Origin: Gemmobacter aquaticus
GTDB lineage: Bacteria > Pseudomonadota > Alphaproteobacteria > Rhodobacterales > Rhodobacteraceae
Length of the DNA: 64,000 nucleotides
Reading direction: 5' to 3'
Assembly: GCF_007859075.1 (NCBI RefSeq)
Contig: NZ_VOAK01000001.1
Location: 33,627 to 97,626 of the forward strand
The translations under genes were made by a program, and so were the position numbers. Positions 1-12,550 of this stretch are shown one piece after another. How positions within the stretch are numbered: the stretch's first letter is position 1; the number at the start of each line of letters is the position of its first letter. The notes beneath the pieces were generated by a model. It saw only the letters and a program-made list of their open reading frames with translations, was not told where the DNA came from and did not search any database.

Positions 1-220
1 CCCCTGCCCCTACAGGGCGCGACGAAAAGCTTGCGGCGATTTTCAGGGGAAGACAATCGGCAACGCGAAGTGCGAATACGCCTCGCGGCGGGTCGCTTTA
101 TAGCCTGACTGTCAGCCCAGGACCTTTCGGCCCCTGCATACATGGCAATTGCCGGAAGGAAAGGTTAAGGTTGATAACTGGCTGACGCCGCAATCCCAAG
201 AATTCGTTACGGAAACCGAC
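1..220. other. Region upstream of nnr
   Basis: I see no gene here. It probably contains the nnr promoter. A short dyad CTGAC-T-GTCAG lies at 105-115 but its spacing does not match an FNR-type box. Confidence 0.4.
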
Positions 221-919
221 ATGAAAGCAGAGTATGCCGCCCTTGTCAGACGCTCGCTTCTGCTGTCCTCGGCGCCCGAGCCCGTCGTCAACACCATGCT
301 GGATGAGGCGCGCGTCCGCAATTTCTCGCGTGGTGCAACCATCTTTCTGCAGGGTGAGCGTGCGAGCGCGATCTATCTTGTGGCCGATGGTTGGGTAAAG
401 CTCTACCGCATCGCGCCAAATGGGGCCGAGGCGGTCGTGGGCGTCTTCACCAAGGGCTCGTCCTTTGGCGAGGCAGTGGCATTCCGGCACGACACTTACC
501 CGGTCGCCGCCGAAGCCGTGACGGATTGCACCCTTATCCGCATCGAGGCCGACAGCTTCTTGCGCCAGATCCGCGACAACCCCGAGGTTGCAATTGCGGT
601 TCTGGCCTCGACGTTTGTGCATCTGCACAGCCTCGTCGCGCAGATCGAGCAGTTGAAAGCGCAGACAGGCGCGCAGCGGGTGGCCGAGTTCCTGCTGGAA
701 CTTGCCCCGTGCGAGAGCGGTGCCTGTGAGGTGACGCTGCCCTACGACAAGGTGCTCATCGCCGGTCGTCTGGGCATGAAGCCCGAAAGCCTGAGCCGGG
801 CGTTCGGGCGGCTGAAGGATCATGGGGTGGTCATCCGGCAGAACGTGGCGCAAATCTCGGATATCGCGCAGCTGCGCGATTATGTCGAGGAAGACCCCGC
901 GCTGGCCTGGTCACGCTGA
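221..919 (+). CDS. nnr: Crp/Fnr-family regulator of denitrification (NNR/NnrR/DNR type)
   Basis: A 232-residue cyclic-nucleotide-binding-fold regulator with a C-terminal helix-turn-helix. The recognition helix carries the FNR-like E-x-x-S-R pattern (KPESLSRAF), which fits TTGAC-type boxes. No N-terminal cysteine cluster is visible, so it is not an FeS oxygen sensor like FNR. This matches the NNR/DNR subgroup, which responds to NO. The open frame reaches a TTG at 149, but the ATG at 221 has GGAA at a good distance and gives the usual family length. It lies convergent to norF with a 9-bp overlap. By inference it activates the nir, nor and nos promoters whose boxes are listed here. The subgroup name rests mainly on context. 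Confidence 0.85.
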   Translation: MKAEYAALVRRSLLLSSAPEPVVNTMLDEARVRNFSRGATIFLQGERASAIYLVADGWVKLYRIAPNGAEAVVGVFTKGSSFGEAVAFRHDTYPVAAEAVTDCTLIRIEADSFLRQIRDNPEVAIAVLASTFVHLHSLVAQIEQLKAQTGAQRVAEFLLELAPCESGACEVTLPYDKVLIAGRLGMKPESLSRAFGRLKDHGVVIRQNVAQISDIAQLRDYVEEDPALAWSR

Positions 920-1159
920 GGGCAGGATTGAAAGTCCGATCAGAAGGGCGATGAACAGCCCGAGCACCAGCGAGAAGCCGCGCGCGATTTCAGGCGCCAG
1001 TGCGAGCTGCAGGTAGTAGTTCAGGATGACGTGTCCCTTGAGCCCTGCCAGGGGCAGGACGGCCGCCGCCAGCCAGCGCCCATCCAATCCGCTGGCCGCG
1101 ACGAGCGTGGAAAGTGCGGAGAGCCCGACGAGGATGATCCAGGCGCGTGTAACGGTCAT
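911..1159 (-). CDS. norF: NorF, small membrane protein of the NO reductase operon
   Basis: An 82-residue protein with two or three hydrophobic segments, including the LPLAGLKGHVILNYY stretch that resembles cytochrome oxidase subunit IV-like proteins. It is the last gene of the norCBQDEF order and overlaps norE by ATGA. NorF is needed for full NO reductase activity or assembly in Paracoccus, with no known catalytic role. The 3' end overlaps the end of the convergent nnr gene by 9 bp. Confidence 0.8.
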   Translation of the reverse strand: MTVTRAWIILVGLSALSTLVAASGLDGRWLAAAVLPLAGLKGHVILNYYLQLALAPEIARGFSLVLGLFIALLIGLSILPSA

Positions 1160-1791
1160 AGCAGATAGACCACCGGAAAAAGCAAGACCCAGACCAGATC
1201 AACCATGTGCCAGAAAGCGGCGCCGGTCTCGACCGCGCGTGGCCGGGCGAGGATGCCGACCAGCGCCAGCAAGACGATACCCGCCAGCACATGGGCCGCA
1301 TGAAACCCGGTCAGCAAGATGTGGAATGTGAAGAAGGCGTGGGTTTCAAAGCTGATGCCCGCGGCGGCAAGGTCCGCGTATTCTGATGCCTTTAGCACCA
1401 GAAAGACCATGCCGAGTGCCGCTGCCGGCGCGAGCAGGGTGCGCATGCGGGCAATCCGCCCGGCCTCAACCGCTTGCACCGCAAGCGCGGCAAGCCAGCC
1501 GGACGTGACCAGAGCAATGGTGTTGATGCCGGCGCCTACGCGATGCAGATGCGACTGCGCCTCGGCAAATCCTGTCGGATCGGTGATGCGCAGGGCCAGA
1601 AAGGCGACCAGACCGGCCCCGAAGACCAGAAGCTCGGACACGATCAGGACCCACATCATGAACTCGCCCGGCAGCTTGTCGAAGGGGTCAGGGCGGTCGG
1701 GCGCTTGTGCGGATGGCGAGGCCGGGGGCGCGTCGCCCCCCGGACCCCCCGAGGATACTTGGGAAAAGGAGAGAGAGTGGAGTGCGGTCAT
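1156..1791 (-). CDS. norE: NorE, cytochrome oxidase subunit III-like protein
   Basis: A 211-residue integral membrane protein of the COX3 family. After an unusually Gly/Pro/Ala-rich leader of about 40 residues, the conserved part starts near GEFMMWVLIVSELLVF and continues through several membrane segments, with FHILLTGFHAAHVLAGI typical of subunit III. It overlaps norD by ATGA and norF by ATGA, so translation is probably coupled. NorE supports NO reductase activity in Paracoccus but is not part of the purified enzyme. The DNA for the leader is a reverse copy of a GC-rich repeat found twice more in this window (see repeat at 1722-1774), so an internal start is possible. Confidence 0.85.
   Translation of the reverse strand: MTALHSLSFSQVSSGGPGGDAPPASPSAQAPDRPDPFDKLPGEFMMWVLIVSELLVFGAGLVAFLALRITDPTGFAEAQSHLHRVGAGINTIALVTSGWLAALAVQAVEAGRIARMRTLLAPAAALGMVFLVLKASEYADLAAAGISFETHAFFTFHILLTGFHAAHVLAGIVLLALVGILARPRAVETGAAFWHMVDLVWVLLFPVVYLL
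1722..1774 (+). repeat. Rhodobacterales-type GC-rich palindromic repeat, copy inside norE
   Basis: The unit reads as a GGGGGC-x-GCCCCC hairpin, then GGACCCCCCGAGGATACTT and a purine-rich GGGAAAAGGAG tail. The same architecture occurs at 41825-41876 and 55459-55503. Here it lies antisense within the first 24 codons of norE, where it encodes part of the Gly/Pro-rich leader. The other two copies are intergenic. Confidence 0.6.
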
Positions 1792-3746
1792 CCGACCACC
1801 AATTGCCGGTAGATTGAGGGCAGGGCCTGGGTCAGCTTTTCAGGGTCGGGGATCAACGCAAAGCCGCCTTGCCCGAAGATGCGCGGGAACCAGCTTTTGC
1901 CGTCACGGTCTACGGTAATGCCGAAGACCGCGTGGCCGGTGCGGCGGGCCTCTCTCACCGCCATCATGCTGTCCTCGATGCCGTGGCGCCCCTCGTAGTG
2001 ATCCAGGTCGTTTGGCTTGCCATCGGTGATCACGAGCAGCAGGCGCCGCTTGCGCGCCTGGTCGGCCAGCCCGCGCGAGACGTGGCGGATCGCGGCGCCG
2101 AGGCGGGTGTAGTGACCGGGGCGAAGGGCCGCGATGCGAGCCTCGACCTCTGGCCCCATCGGCTCGCCAAAGCCCTTGGCCTCTTGCACGAAGACGCGCT
2201 GGCGCTTCAGCGAGGAAAAGGCGTGGATCGCAAAATCGTCGCCGGTGGCATCAAGCCCCCAGGCCAGCGCGGCCAGCGCTTCGCGTTCCACGTCGATGAC
2301 GCTGCGCCCGCCGTGACCGTGGCCGGGAATCGCGCTTTCCGTTGAACGTGAGACATCGAGCAGGATCGAGACGGCGAGGTCTCGGCGTTCGGGTCGGGTC
2401 TGGCGCCAGACTTTGTCAGTTCCCTCACCGCAGGCATAAAGATCGACCCGCGCGCGGACTGCACGCTCCGTATCCAGTTCGTCGCCGTCCGGGTGGCCAG
2501 GGGTCGAGACGAGGCTGGGACGCAAGGCCTCGAACTGGCGGCGGACGGCACGGATGCGTGCGCTGGCACGCGGGTCGTCCTGAAACGGGGGCGTGGCGGT
2601 GCTTGCGTCAATCCGGCTGTGCAGAACCCTGGCATGGGCAGGAAGATAGCTTGCAGTGCGCACATCCCATTCAGGATAGGTGGCAATGCCTGAAAGCGCC
2701 TCGCGATCCACGTCTTCGGGAGCGAGGTCGAGGTGCAGCTTCAGGCGGGTGGCGGGGGCCTTCGAGATCTGGCCGAGGCCGATCTCGTCCATGTCGTCGG
2801 CGGCCTTCTTGGCATCTTCGGAATCGTCATCCTCGATGCGTCGGTTGAGGTTGGCGAAATCGGCCCAGGACAGGATGGCCTCGAACTTGTGCAGGATAAA
2901 GCTGTCGTTGCGCTCGGCCTGATCGGACTTGCGGCGACGGGCGCGGCGGGTCTTGCTGCCTTCGCCCTCTTCGGGGGTGCCTTCGGTCTCGCGCGTCTCT
3001 ACCGCGCTGGCAGCCGAGCGGACCTGCGTCCGCAGGTCGGGCCAGAGTGCGACGCCCCGGAAGGGCCGATAGCCGCGCGGTGCACGCGGAATGGTGCGGA
3101 ACTCGCCCGTGGTGATGGCCTCGCGCAGAAGTCTTGCGCGGCTGGACAGGGGGGCGGGATCGCCCAGCAGGTTCCGGATGACCGCCTCGAGCGTCGCCTC
3201 GGCCTGCGGCAGGCGAGGTGTGCGGCGGATGGCCAGCATCGCCGCACAGAGATCGGCATAGAGCGCGCGAAATCCGGGCGCGTCCTGCAGCGTGTCGCGC
3301 ACCATGGCCTGTCCGGCGGCAAGTGCGGCCAGATCGGCGCGCAGCGGGTCGGCTTCGTCGGGGATGGGGCCGGCATGGGCGGCGATCGCCGCAAGCCAGA
3401 TATAGAGCGCGGTATTCGCCTCGGGCGCGGGGAAGACCGCTAGGCTTTCGGGCAGGCGCAGCGCGGCACCATCAAAGCTGGCGCGCGGCGTGTCTTCGGC
3501 CCAGGTACCTAACCGGCGCAGAAGAGACAGCCGGTGGTGGCTGGTCTCGTCGGCGGCGGGCTTGATCTCGACCGCCGGATCCCCGCCAAGACCGCGGAAA
3601 AGGACTGCCAGCCGTCCGCCCACCTGCGAGAGGTGGACGCGGGCTCCTTCGTGGACGGGATCAGCGTCCAGACGGCTGGCAAAGGCGTGCCACAGTTTCC
3701 CGACGGTTTCTTCGGGTTCCCATGGCTCGAATTCGATCCGTGACAT
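1788..3746 (-). CDS. norD: NorD, von Willebrand A-domain protein for NO reductase activation
   Basis: A 652-residue cytoplasmic protein with a long variable N-terminal half, an acidic/basic low-complexity middle (EGEGSKTRRARRRKSD region) and a C-terminal VWA domain whose MIDAS motif D-x-S-x-S appears as LLDVSRSTES near residue 463. NorD pairs with the AAA+ ATPase NorQ to insert or activate the non-heme iron of NorB. The ATG at 3746 was chosen; the frame also runs to a GTG at 3758 overlapping the norQ stop. It overlaps norE by 4 bp. Confidence 0.9.
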   Translation of the reverse strand: MSRIEFEPWEPEETVGKLWHAFASRLDADPVHEGARVHLSQVGGRLAVLFRGLGGDPAVEIKPAADETSHHRLSLLRRLGTWAEDTPRASFDGAALRLPESLAVFPAPEANTALYIWLAAIAAHAGPIPDEADPLRADLAALAAGQAMVRDTLQDAPGFRALYADLCAAMLAIRRTPRLPQAEATLEAVIRNLLGDPAPLSSRARLLREAITTGEFRTIPRAPRGYRPFRGVALWPDLRTQVRSAASAVETRETEGTPEEGEGSKTRRARRRKSDQAERNDSFILHKFEAILSWADFANLNRRIEDDDSEDAKKAADDMDEIGLGQISKAPATRLKLHLDLAPEDVDREALSGIATYPEWDVRTASYLPAHARVLHSRIDASTATPPFQDDPRASARIRAVRRQFEALRPSLVSTPGHPDGDELDTERAVRARVDLYACGEGTDKVWRQTRPERRDLAVSILLDVSRSTESAIPGHGHGGRSVIDVEREALAALAWGLDATGDDFAIHAFSSLKRQRVFVQEAKGFGEPMGPEVEARIAALRPGHYTRLGAAIRHVSRGLADQARKRRLLLVITDGKPNDLDHYEGRHGIEDSMMAVREARRTGHAVFGITVDRDGKSWFPRIFGQGGFALIPDPEKLTQALPSIYRQLVVG

Positions 3747-3754
3747 GGCCGGCC

Positions 3755-4567
3755 TCACCCGAAAACGGCGGTCACAAGATCGCGGAGCCCGGCCTTCACA
3801 TCCGCATCATCCGTCAGGGGCTCGATCATCGCGGCGCGAATGGCGCGTTCGACCGGCATGCCCCCGGCGATCAGGGTTGCGGCATAGACGACAAGACGGG
3901 TAGAGACGCCCTCCTCAAGATCCTGGCCCTTCATGGCGCGCAGCTTGCCCGCAAGGCGGACCAGCGGCTGGACGCGATCTTCTGCAAGGCCGGATTCGCG
4001 GGCAACGACCGGGATTTCATGTTCCGGTCGCGGGAAGCTGAACTCCAGCGAGACAAAGCGCTGCCGGGTCGAGGGCTTCAACGTTTTCAGGATGTTCTGG
4101 TAGCCGGGGTTGTAGGAGGCCACGAGCAGGAAATCGGGATGGGCTACAAGCTCTTCGCCGGTGCGGTCCACCGGCAGGATGCGACGGTCGTCGGTCAGCG
4201 GGTGCAGCACCACGGTCACGTCCTTGCGCGCCTCGACCACCTCGTCGAGGTAACATATCGCGCCTTCGCGCACCGCGCGGGTCAGGGGGCCATCGATCCA
4301 GATCGTTTCACCGCCCTTGAGCAGGTAGCGACCGATCAGATCGGCGGCGGAAAGGTCATCATGGCAGGCCACGGTATAGAGTGGCCGGCCAAGCCGTGCC
4401 GCCATATGGGCGACAAAGCGGGTCTTGCCGCAGCCGGTGGGGCCCTTCAGCAGCACAGGCAGGCGATGGGCAGCGGCGGCGGCGAAGACATCGCATTCGT
4501 CGCCCTGGGCCAGATAGAAGGGGGCATCGGCCCCCCCCTTTGCGTTGAAGGTTCCATCCATCTGCAT
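3755..4567 (-). CDS. norQ: NorQ, MoxR-class AAA+ ATPase (CbbQ/NirQ/NorQ)
   Basis: A 270-residue MoxR-family ATPase. Walker A is GPTGCGKT at about residues 42-49 and Walker B is ICYLDEV with D108-E109. It works with NorD in activating cytochrome c-dependent NO reductase. The ATG at 4567 overlaps the norB TGA (TGATG); a GTG one codon upstream is an alternative. The C-terminal CbbQ-type region (AIRAAMIEPLTDDADVKAGL) is intact. Confidence 0.92.
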   Translation of the reverse strand: MQMDGTFNAKGGADAPFYLAQGDECDVFAAAAAHRLPVLLKGPTGCGKTRFVAHMAARLGRPLYTVACHDDLSAADLIGRYLLKGGETIWIDGPLTRAVREGAICYLDEVVEARKDVTVVLHPLTDDRRILPVDRTGEELVAHPDFLLVASYNPGYQNILKTLKPSTRQRFVSLEFSFPRPEHEIPVVARESGLAEDRVQPLVRLAGKLRAMKGQDLEEGVSTRLVVYAATLIAGGMPVERAIRAAMIEPLTDDADVKAGLRDLVTAVFG

Positions 4568-5931
4568 CACTCCGCAGGGGTTTCAAGGCCGCGCTCGATG
4601 ACTTCCTTGCGGGGCATCGTCACGGCGTAGATGAAGAGGATCGCGCCCAAGACCACCGCCACGCCCGAGCCGAAGCGCATCGCGTAGAAGATCCAGAGCT
4701 GGTCCTGCACGTCCATGTAGGCCTCGCCGTTCACGCGCTGCAGGTGGGTCTGCACGGTGCCCGCAAAGGTCAGCGTGAAGGTCATGAACACCACGCCGCC
4801 CGACATCAGCCAGAACGACGCCATGTTCAGCACCTGATTGTACGGGTCACGCCCGCGCAGCACCGGCATCGCATAGCTGATGATCGCAAGGTTGAGGCAG
4901 ACATAGGCACCATAGAAGGCAAGGTGTCCGTGGGCTGCGGTGATCTGCGTGCCGTGGGTGTAGTAGTTCACCCCGTGCAGCGTGTGCAGAAAACCCCAGA
5001 CCCCTGCGCCAAAGAAGGCAAGCGTCCCGCAACCGAGGCTCCACAGCAAGGCCGCCTTGTTCGGGTGGTCGCGGCGGCCCTTCCAGACCATGACGAAGGC
5101 AAACGACATCATGGCGAAGAAGGGAACGACCTCCATCGTCGAGAAGATCGAGCCGATCCACTGCCAGTAGCCCGGCGTGCCGATCCACAGGTAGTGGTGG
5201 CCGGTGCCCAGGATGCCCGAGAAGAGCGCGAGCGCGGCGATGACGTAGAGCCACTTTTCAACCACCTCGCGGTCAACGCCCGTCAGCTTCAGCATCAGGA
5301 AGGCGAGGATCGAGGCCATCACCAGCTCCCACGTGCCTTCCACCCACAGGTGCACGATGTACCACCAGTACATCTTGTCCAGCGCAAGGTTGTCGGGGTT
5401 GACGAAGGCAAAGAGGAACAGCAGCGACAGGATCCACAGACCCAGAAGCAGGATGTTGGTGATCGCGGTCTTCTTGCCTGCCAGCACCGTCATCGAGATG
5501 TTGTAGAGGAAGATCAGCGCGGCGACGACGATGCCCACCTTGACCCAGCGGGGCTGTTCGATGAACTCGCGCCCCTCGTTGCCCAGCACAAAGTTGCCGT
5601 CAAAGAGGTTGAAGAGGTAGGTCACGACCACGCCTGCGGTGCCCAGCACGAAGATGGCCAGTTGCAGATAGGCCAACATCGGCGAGTGGATCTCGCGCTC
5701 GGATTCCTCGGGGATCAGATAGTAGGCGGCCCCGAAGAAGCCCAGCAGCAGCCAGACGACGAGGCTGTTGGTATGCAACATGCGGCCCACGTTGAAGGGC
5801 AGGATCTCGGCCAGGAAGTTGGGCGAAATGTAGATATAGCCTAGAACGAGGCCCATTGTGACCTGCACGGCAAACAGCGCCATGGCAACGGCGAAATAGG
5901 CCAGCGCGATCTTTTGCGTTTGGTATTTCAT
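4567..5931 (-). CDS. norB: Nitric oxide reductase large subunit NorB
   Basis: A 454-residue, about 12-helix member of the heme-copper oxidase superfamily that reduces NO to N2O with electrons from NorC. All expected ligands are visible: H53 and H336 region (HTNSLVVW, HGHLAFYG) for the hemes, H194, H245 and H246 for the FeB site, and glutamates E198 and E202 in HLWVEGTWE, which match the Paracoccus NorB numbering. Length equals the family norm. It follows norC after 11 bp and overlaps norQ, so it belongs to the norCBQDEF operon controlled from the box at 6464-6477. Confidence 0.97.
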   Translation of the reverse strand: MKYQTQKIALAYFAVAMALFAVQVTMGLVLGYIYISPNFLAEILPFNVGRMLHTNSLVVWLLLGFFGAAYYLIPEESEREIHSPMLAYLQLAIFVLGTAGVVVTYLFNLFDGNFVLGNEGREFIEQPRWVKVGIVVAALIFLYNISMTVLAGKKTAITNILLLGLWILSLLFLFAFVNPDNLALDKMYWWYIVHLWVEGTWELVMASILAFLMLKLTGVDREVVEKWLYVIAALALFSGILGTGHHYLWIGTPGYWQWIGSIFSTMEVVPFFAMMSFAFVMVWKGRRDHPNKAALLWSLGCGTLAFFGAGVWGFLHTLHGVNYYTHGTQITAAHGHLAFYGAYVCLNLAIISYAMPVLRGRDPYNQVLNMASFWLMSGGVVFMTFTLTFAGTVQTHLQRVNGEAYMDVQDQLWIFYAMRFGSGVAVVLGAILFIYAVTMPRKEVIERGLETPAE

Positions 5932-5942
5932 GGTGGTTCTCC

Positions 5943-6398
5943 TCAGCCCGCGTCATTCGGCGGCCAGTCCTGCGCGCGGATCGTGTTCGTCCACAGCAGG
6001 AAATCGGCGATTTCGCGGTATTCGTCGTCCGTCAGTCCGAAATTCGGCATCTGGCGGCGGCCTTCGATGCCTGTTGGCATCGCGTCCATCCAACCCTTCA
6101 GCGCGGTGAACGCCCCTTCATGATCGCCCGGCTCGATGCCCCAACGGGTCATCACATTAGCGAGCTCTGGTGCGAAATAGGCGCCTTCGCCGAGAATTGT
6201 GTGGCAGTTGATGCAGGCGTGCTTTTCCCAAAGCGCCTTACCCTTCGCGACGCTTTCGGTCAGCGTGGCGCGGTCGGTCGAGGTGTTGACGATATAGAGG
6301 TGCGAATGGGCTGTCAGACCCACGAAGATAAGAATGAAGAACAGTGACCCGCCGTAGAAGATGTTCCGGGCCATGCTCTTGGTCATGACTTCGCGCAT
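5943..6398 (-). CDS. norC: Nitric oxide reductase cytochrome c subunit NorC
   Basis: A 151-residue membrane-anchored monoheme cytochrome c. One N-terminal membrane helix (about residues 13-31) is followed by the periplasmic heme domain with CINCH at residues 62-66 and a probable Met ligand in RRQMPNF. It accepts electrons from periplasmic cytochrome c or cupredoxin and passes them to NorB. The start at 6398 has an AAGGA ribosome site about 8 bp upstream. It is the first gene of norCBQDEF, 66 bp downstream of an NNR-type box. Confidence 0.96.
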   Translation of the reverse strand: MREVMTKSMARNIFYGGSLFFILIFVGLTAHSHLYIVNTSTDRATLTESVAKGKALWEKHACINCHTILGEGAYFAPELANVMTRWGIEPGDHEGAFTALKGWMDAMPTGIEGRRQMPNFGLTDDEYREIADFLLWTNTIRAQDWPPNDAG

Positions 6399-6463
6399 GG
6401 CGATTGGTCCTTCCCTGAGCGGTTTCAGTCACTCTTCTGTGAAGAACTGGCCAGAGTCGGGCC

Positions 6464-6477
6464 TTAACAAAAGTCAA
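6464..6477 (-). promoter_or_regulatory. FNR/NNR-type box upstream of norC
   Basis: TTAAC-AAAA-GTCAA, a TTGAC-N4-GTCAA-like dyad with one half-site deviation. It is identical, base for base, to the box between nirI and nirS. It lies 66 bp upstream of the norC start and overlaps the last codons and stop of nirX. Consistent with activation by the nnr product. Confidence 0.75.
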
Positions 6478-7364
6478 CCTTGCGACGTGGAATTGCCGCA
6501 TGCCACCTCGAGCCGGGAATCGGGAAAGCGCGCCAGCGTGCTCTCGATGCCGGCGCGGTCGAGCAGGCAGAATGCGGTGGACAGCGCGTCAGCCAGAGCG
6601 GCCTGTGGGGCCGAGACCGAAACCGTGGTCCAGCGGGCGGTTTCGCCCTGTGGCCCAAGAATATGGGGATGGCCTGCCCCGATCATGGTGCCCATGGGCG
6701 AAGAGGTCGAAAGCGCGCGGTCCGTCAGTGCGGCAAGGTCAATCCGCCTTCCCTCCGGGTCGGTGATGGCGGCGGTCCAGGCGCGTCCGTCCGGGTGCTG
6801 GCCGAGGGCTGCGATCTCGCCCATGTCGATCAGCGCGCGATCAAACCCTTCGCTGCGCAGGATGACCGCGATCCGGTCGGCTGCCCAACCCTGGGCAATG
6901 CCATTCAGCGTCAGCGCCTGTCCCCGGTCGAGCCGGATTTCGCTGGCGGATACCTGCACCCGGCCAAACCCGATGACCGAACGCGCCGCCGAGATGTCCC
7001 CCCCGCCTGCCAGCGCACGATAGAGCGGCTGCACCGTTGGATCAAAGACGCCCCCCGTTGCCCGATGAACAGCTGCCGACAGATGCAGCACCTGCAGCAG
7101 ATCGTCCTGCGGAAAGGTCAGCCGGCCATCCCGGTTCAGGCGGGTCAGTGCCGAGTCGCGGTGCAGGCTGAAGATCGCGTCCAGCCGGGAAAGCTCGGCC
7201 TTTACCCGACGCAGGGCGTGGGCGGACTGCGCGGTGGTCGCGCCCACCAGCCGCAATCCCAGGGACGCGCCGAATCCCGTCCCGTTCCAGACCGTCTCGG
7301 CGGCTTGGACGGGTGCGGCCAGGACGGCGGCGGTGATCGCCATGAAACGACGGCGGTTCATCAT
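6474..7364 (-). CDS. nirX: NirX, ApbE-family FAD:protein FMN transferase
   Basis: A 296-residue periplasmic ApbE/NosX homolog. The N-terminus (MMNRRRFMAITAAVLAAPVQA) is a Tat-like signal with an arginine pair. Conserved ApbE blocks include LTLNGIAQGWAADRI and the C-terminal VSVSAPQAALADALSTAF. ApbE proteins attach FMN covalently to a threonine of target proteins; here the obvious target is NirI. The ATG at 7364 overlaps the nnrS stop as ATGA. A second paralog, NosX, lies at 28011-28916, and the two probably overlap in function, as shown in Paracoccus. Confidence 0.88.
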   Translation of the reverse strand: MMNRRRFMAITAAVLAAPVQAAETVWNGTGFGASLGLRLVGATTAQSAHALRRVKAELSRLDAIFSLHRDSALTRLNRDGRLTFPQDDLLQVLHLSAAVHRATGGVFDPTVQPLYRALAGGGDISAARSVIGFGRVQVSASEIRLDRGQALTLNGIAQGWAADRIAVILRSEGFDRALIDMGEIAALGQHPDGRAWTAAITDPEGRRIDLAALTDRALSTSSPMGTMIGAGHPHILGPQGETARWTTVSVSAPQAALADALSTAFCLLDRAGIESTLARFPDSRLEVACGNSTSQG

Positions 7365-8556
7365 GGGGGGCTCCCGATTGGCGCGCGCGGCACGCGGGGC
7401 CCCCACCAGACGTGCCAGAGGTCCACAAGGTATAGCGCAAACGCCGCGATCCAAAGCGCACCTGCGATCAGAACGGTCGGATCATGCAATCCCGGCAAGG
7501 CTGAACCCAGAAACCGGGTCAGTGCGGCGAGTGGCACCAGCGCATAGGCCAGCGCAACCCGACGCGATGCGACAAGCGGGCGCCCGGTATGCCCGAGGCT
7601 GGCCCGCGACATGACGGCGAGCGTCATGCCGCCGACCGCGCCGATACCGAGAACATGCAGTGCTGCGATCTCGGTCCCCAATCCAAGGTTTGCAAGACCC
7701 AGCAACAGAAGCCCAAGCGCGTTGATCGCGTACGACAGATGCAACGTCCACAGGATCGGTTTACCCAGGGTCCAGACCCCTTTCCAAAGCGCGACCCGGA
7801 TAAGGCCGGCCACCCCGGCGACGACGGCGACCGCACCGATGATGTGGTCAGGCAAGCTGACAAGGTAGGTCATCGGCAGCGCCATCGCTGCGGCAATGGA
7901 AACTGCCGCCAATGGCATCGGGTTCTGGGGCAGGTGGGTCTCGCGCCCTGATTGCACCATTGCATTTCGAGTGAAGCCGGGAGTCACGCGCCCACCCAGG
8001 ACCATGATCATGCAGCAAAGTGTTACCAGTCCCATCCGGAGCCCAGCCCATGCCGTATCCGTATGGCCCAGCCACTCCAGATGCACCATCAGGTTTGCGA
8101 TCCAGAATGCCGCAAGGAGGGCCAGAAAGATCATCTGCTGCGGCTTGGGTTTGCGGATGAGCTGGCCGAGGATCTGTGCCCCAAGGAAGGGCGCAAAGGC
8201 CAGATCGGCTGCGGCCACCGAGATCAGAGGCACATGACCAGACATCCAGACCGCGAGGCGCCCGGCAAGCCAGATGGACCAGACCGCCGCGATGTAGCGA
8301 TGTGGCGCCCCCTTCGCCCCGGTCCAGTTTGGAACAGCGGTCAGGAAAAACCCTGCCAGAGCCGCGCCACCGTAGCCAAAGATCATCTCATGCGCATGCC
8401 ACAGATGTGGGGCAGGCGCCGCAGGCAGATCCAGAGATCCGCCCGCGGCCTGAACGGCAAGCCATGCTTCCCACACGCCCATTGCGATGACGGCATAGAG
8501 ACCGGCAGCCAGAAAGAAGACCCGGAACCCTTCGGAAAAGAGGCGTTCTAGCGCAG

Positions 8557-8560
<4 letters not shown>
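7361..8560 (-). CDS. nnrS: NnrS family heme/copper membrane protein
   Basis: A 399-residue protein with about 12 hydrophobic segments and the NnrS signature HLWHAHEMIFGYGGAALAGFFLTAVPNWTG-like block near the N-terminus. NnrS is linked to protection from NO or nitrosative stress and is often controlled by NnrR. It is flanked by nirI and nirX with ATGA overlaps at both ends, an insertion into the nirI-nirX pair. The ATG at 8560 was preferred to the upstream extension because of the coupled stop/start. Confidence 0.9.
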
Positions 8561-12472
<3,912 letters not shown>

Positions 12473-12483
12473 TCCCTGATCTG

Positions 12484-12509
12484 CCCTCGGGCGGTGCGCC
12501 GCCCGAGGG
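12484..12509 (+). terminator. Hairpin between nirS and nirE
   Basis: A perfect 11-bp stem (CCCTCGGGCGG paired with CCGCCCGAGGG) with a TGCG loop, followed by GTCTTTC rather than a full U run. It probably acts as a partial terminator or as a 3' stabilizer for nirS mRNA, allowing read-through into the heme d1 genes. Confidence 0.75.
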
Positions 12510-12550
12510 GTCTTTCAAGGTATTCTTTCAGCAAGTCGGGACAGCTAGCC

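Noticed and set aside
105..115. CTGAC-T-GTCAG as an FNR-type site for nnr
   Set aside because: The spacer is 1 bp rather than 4 bp, so it cannot fit the dimer geometry.
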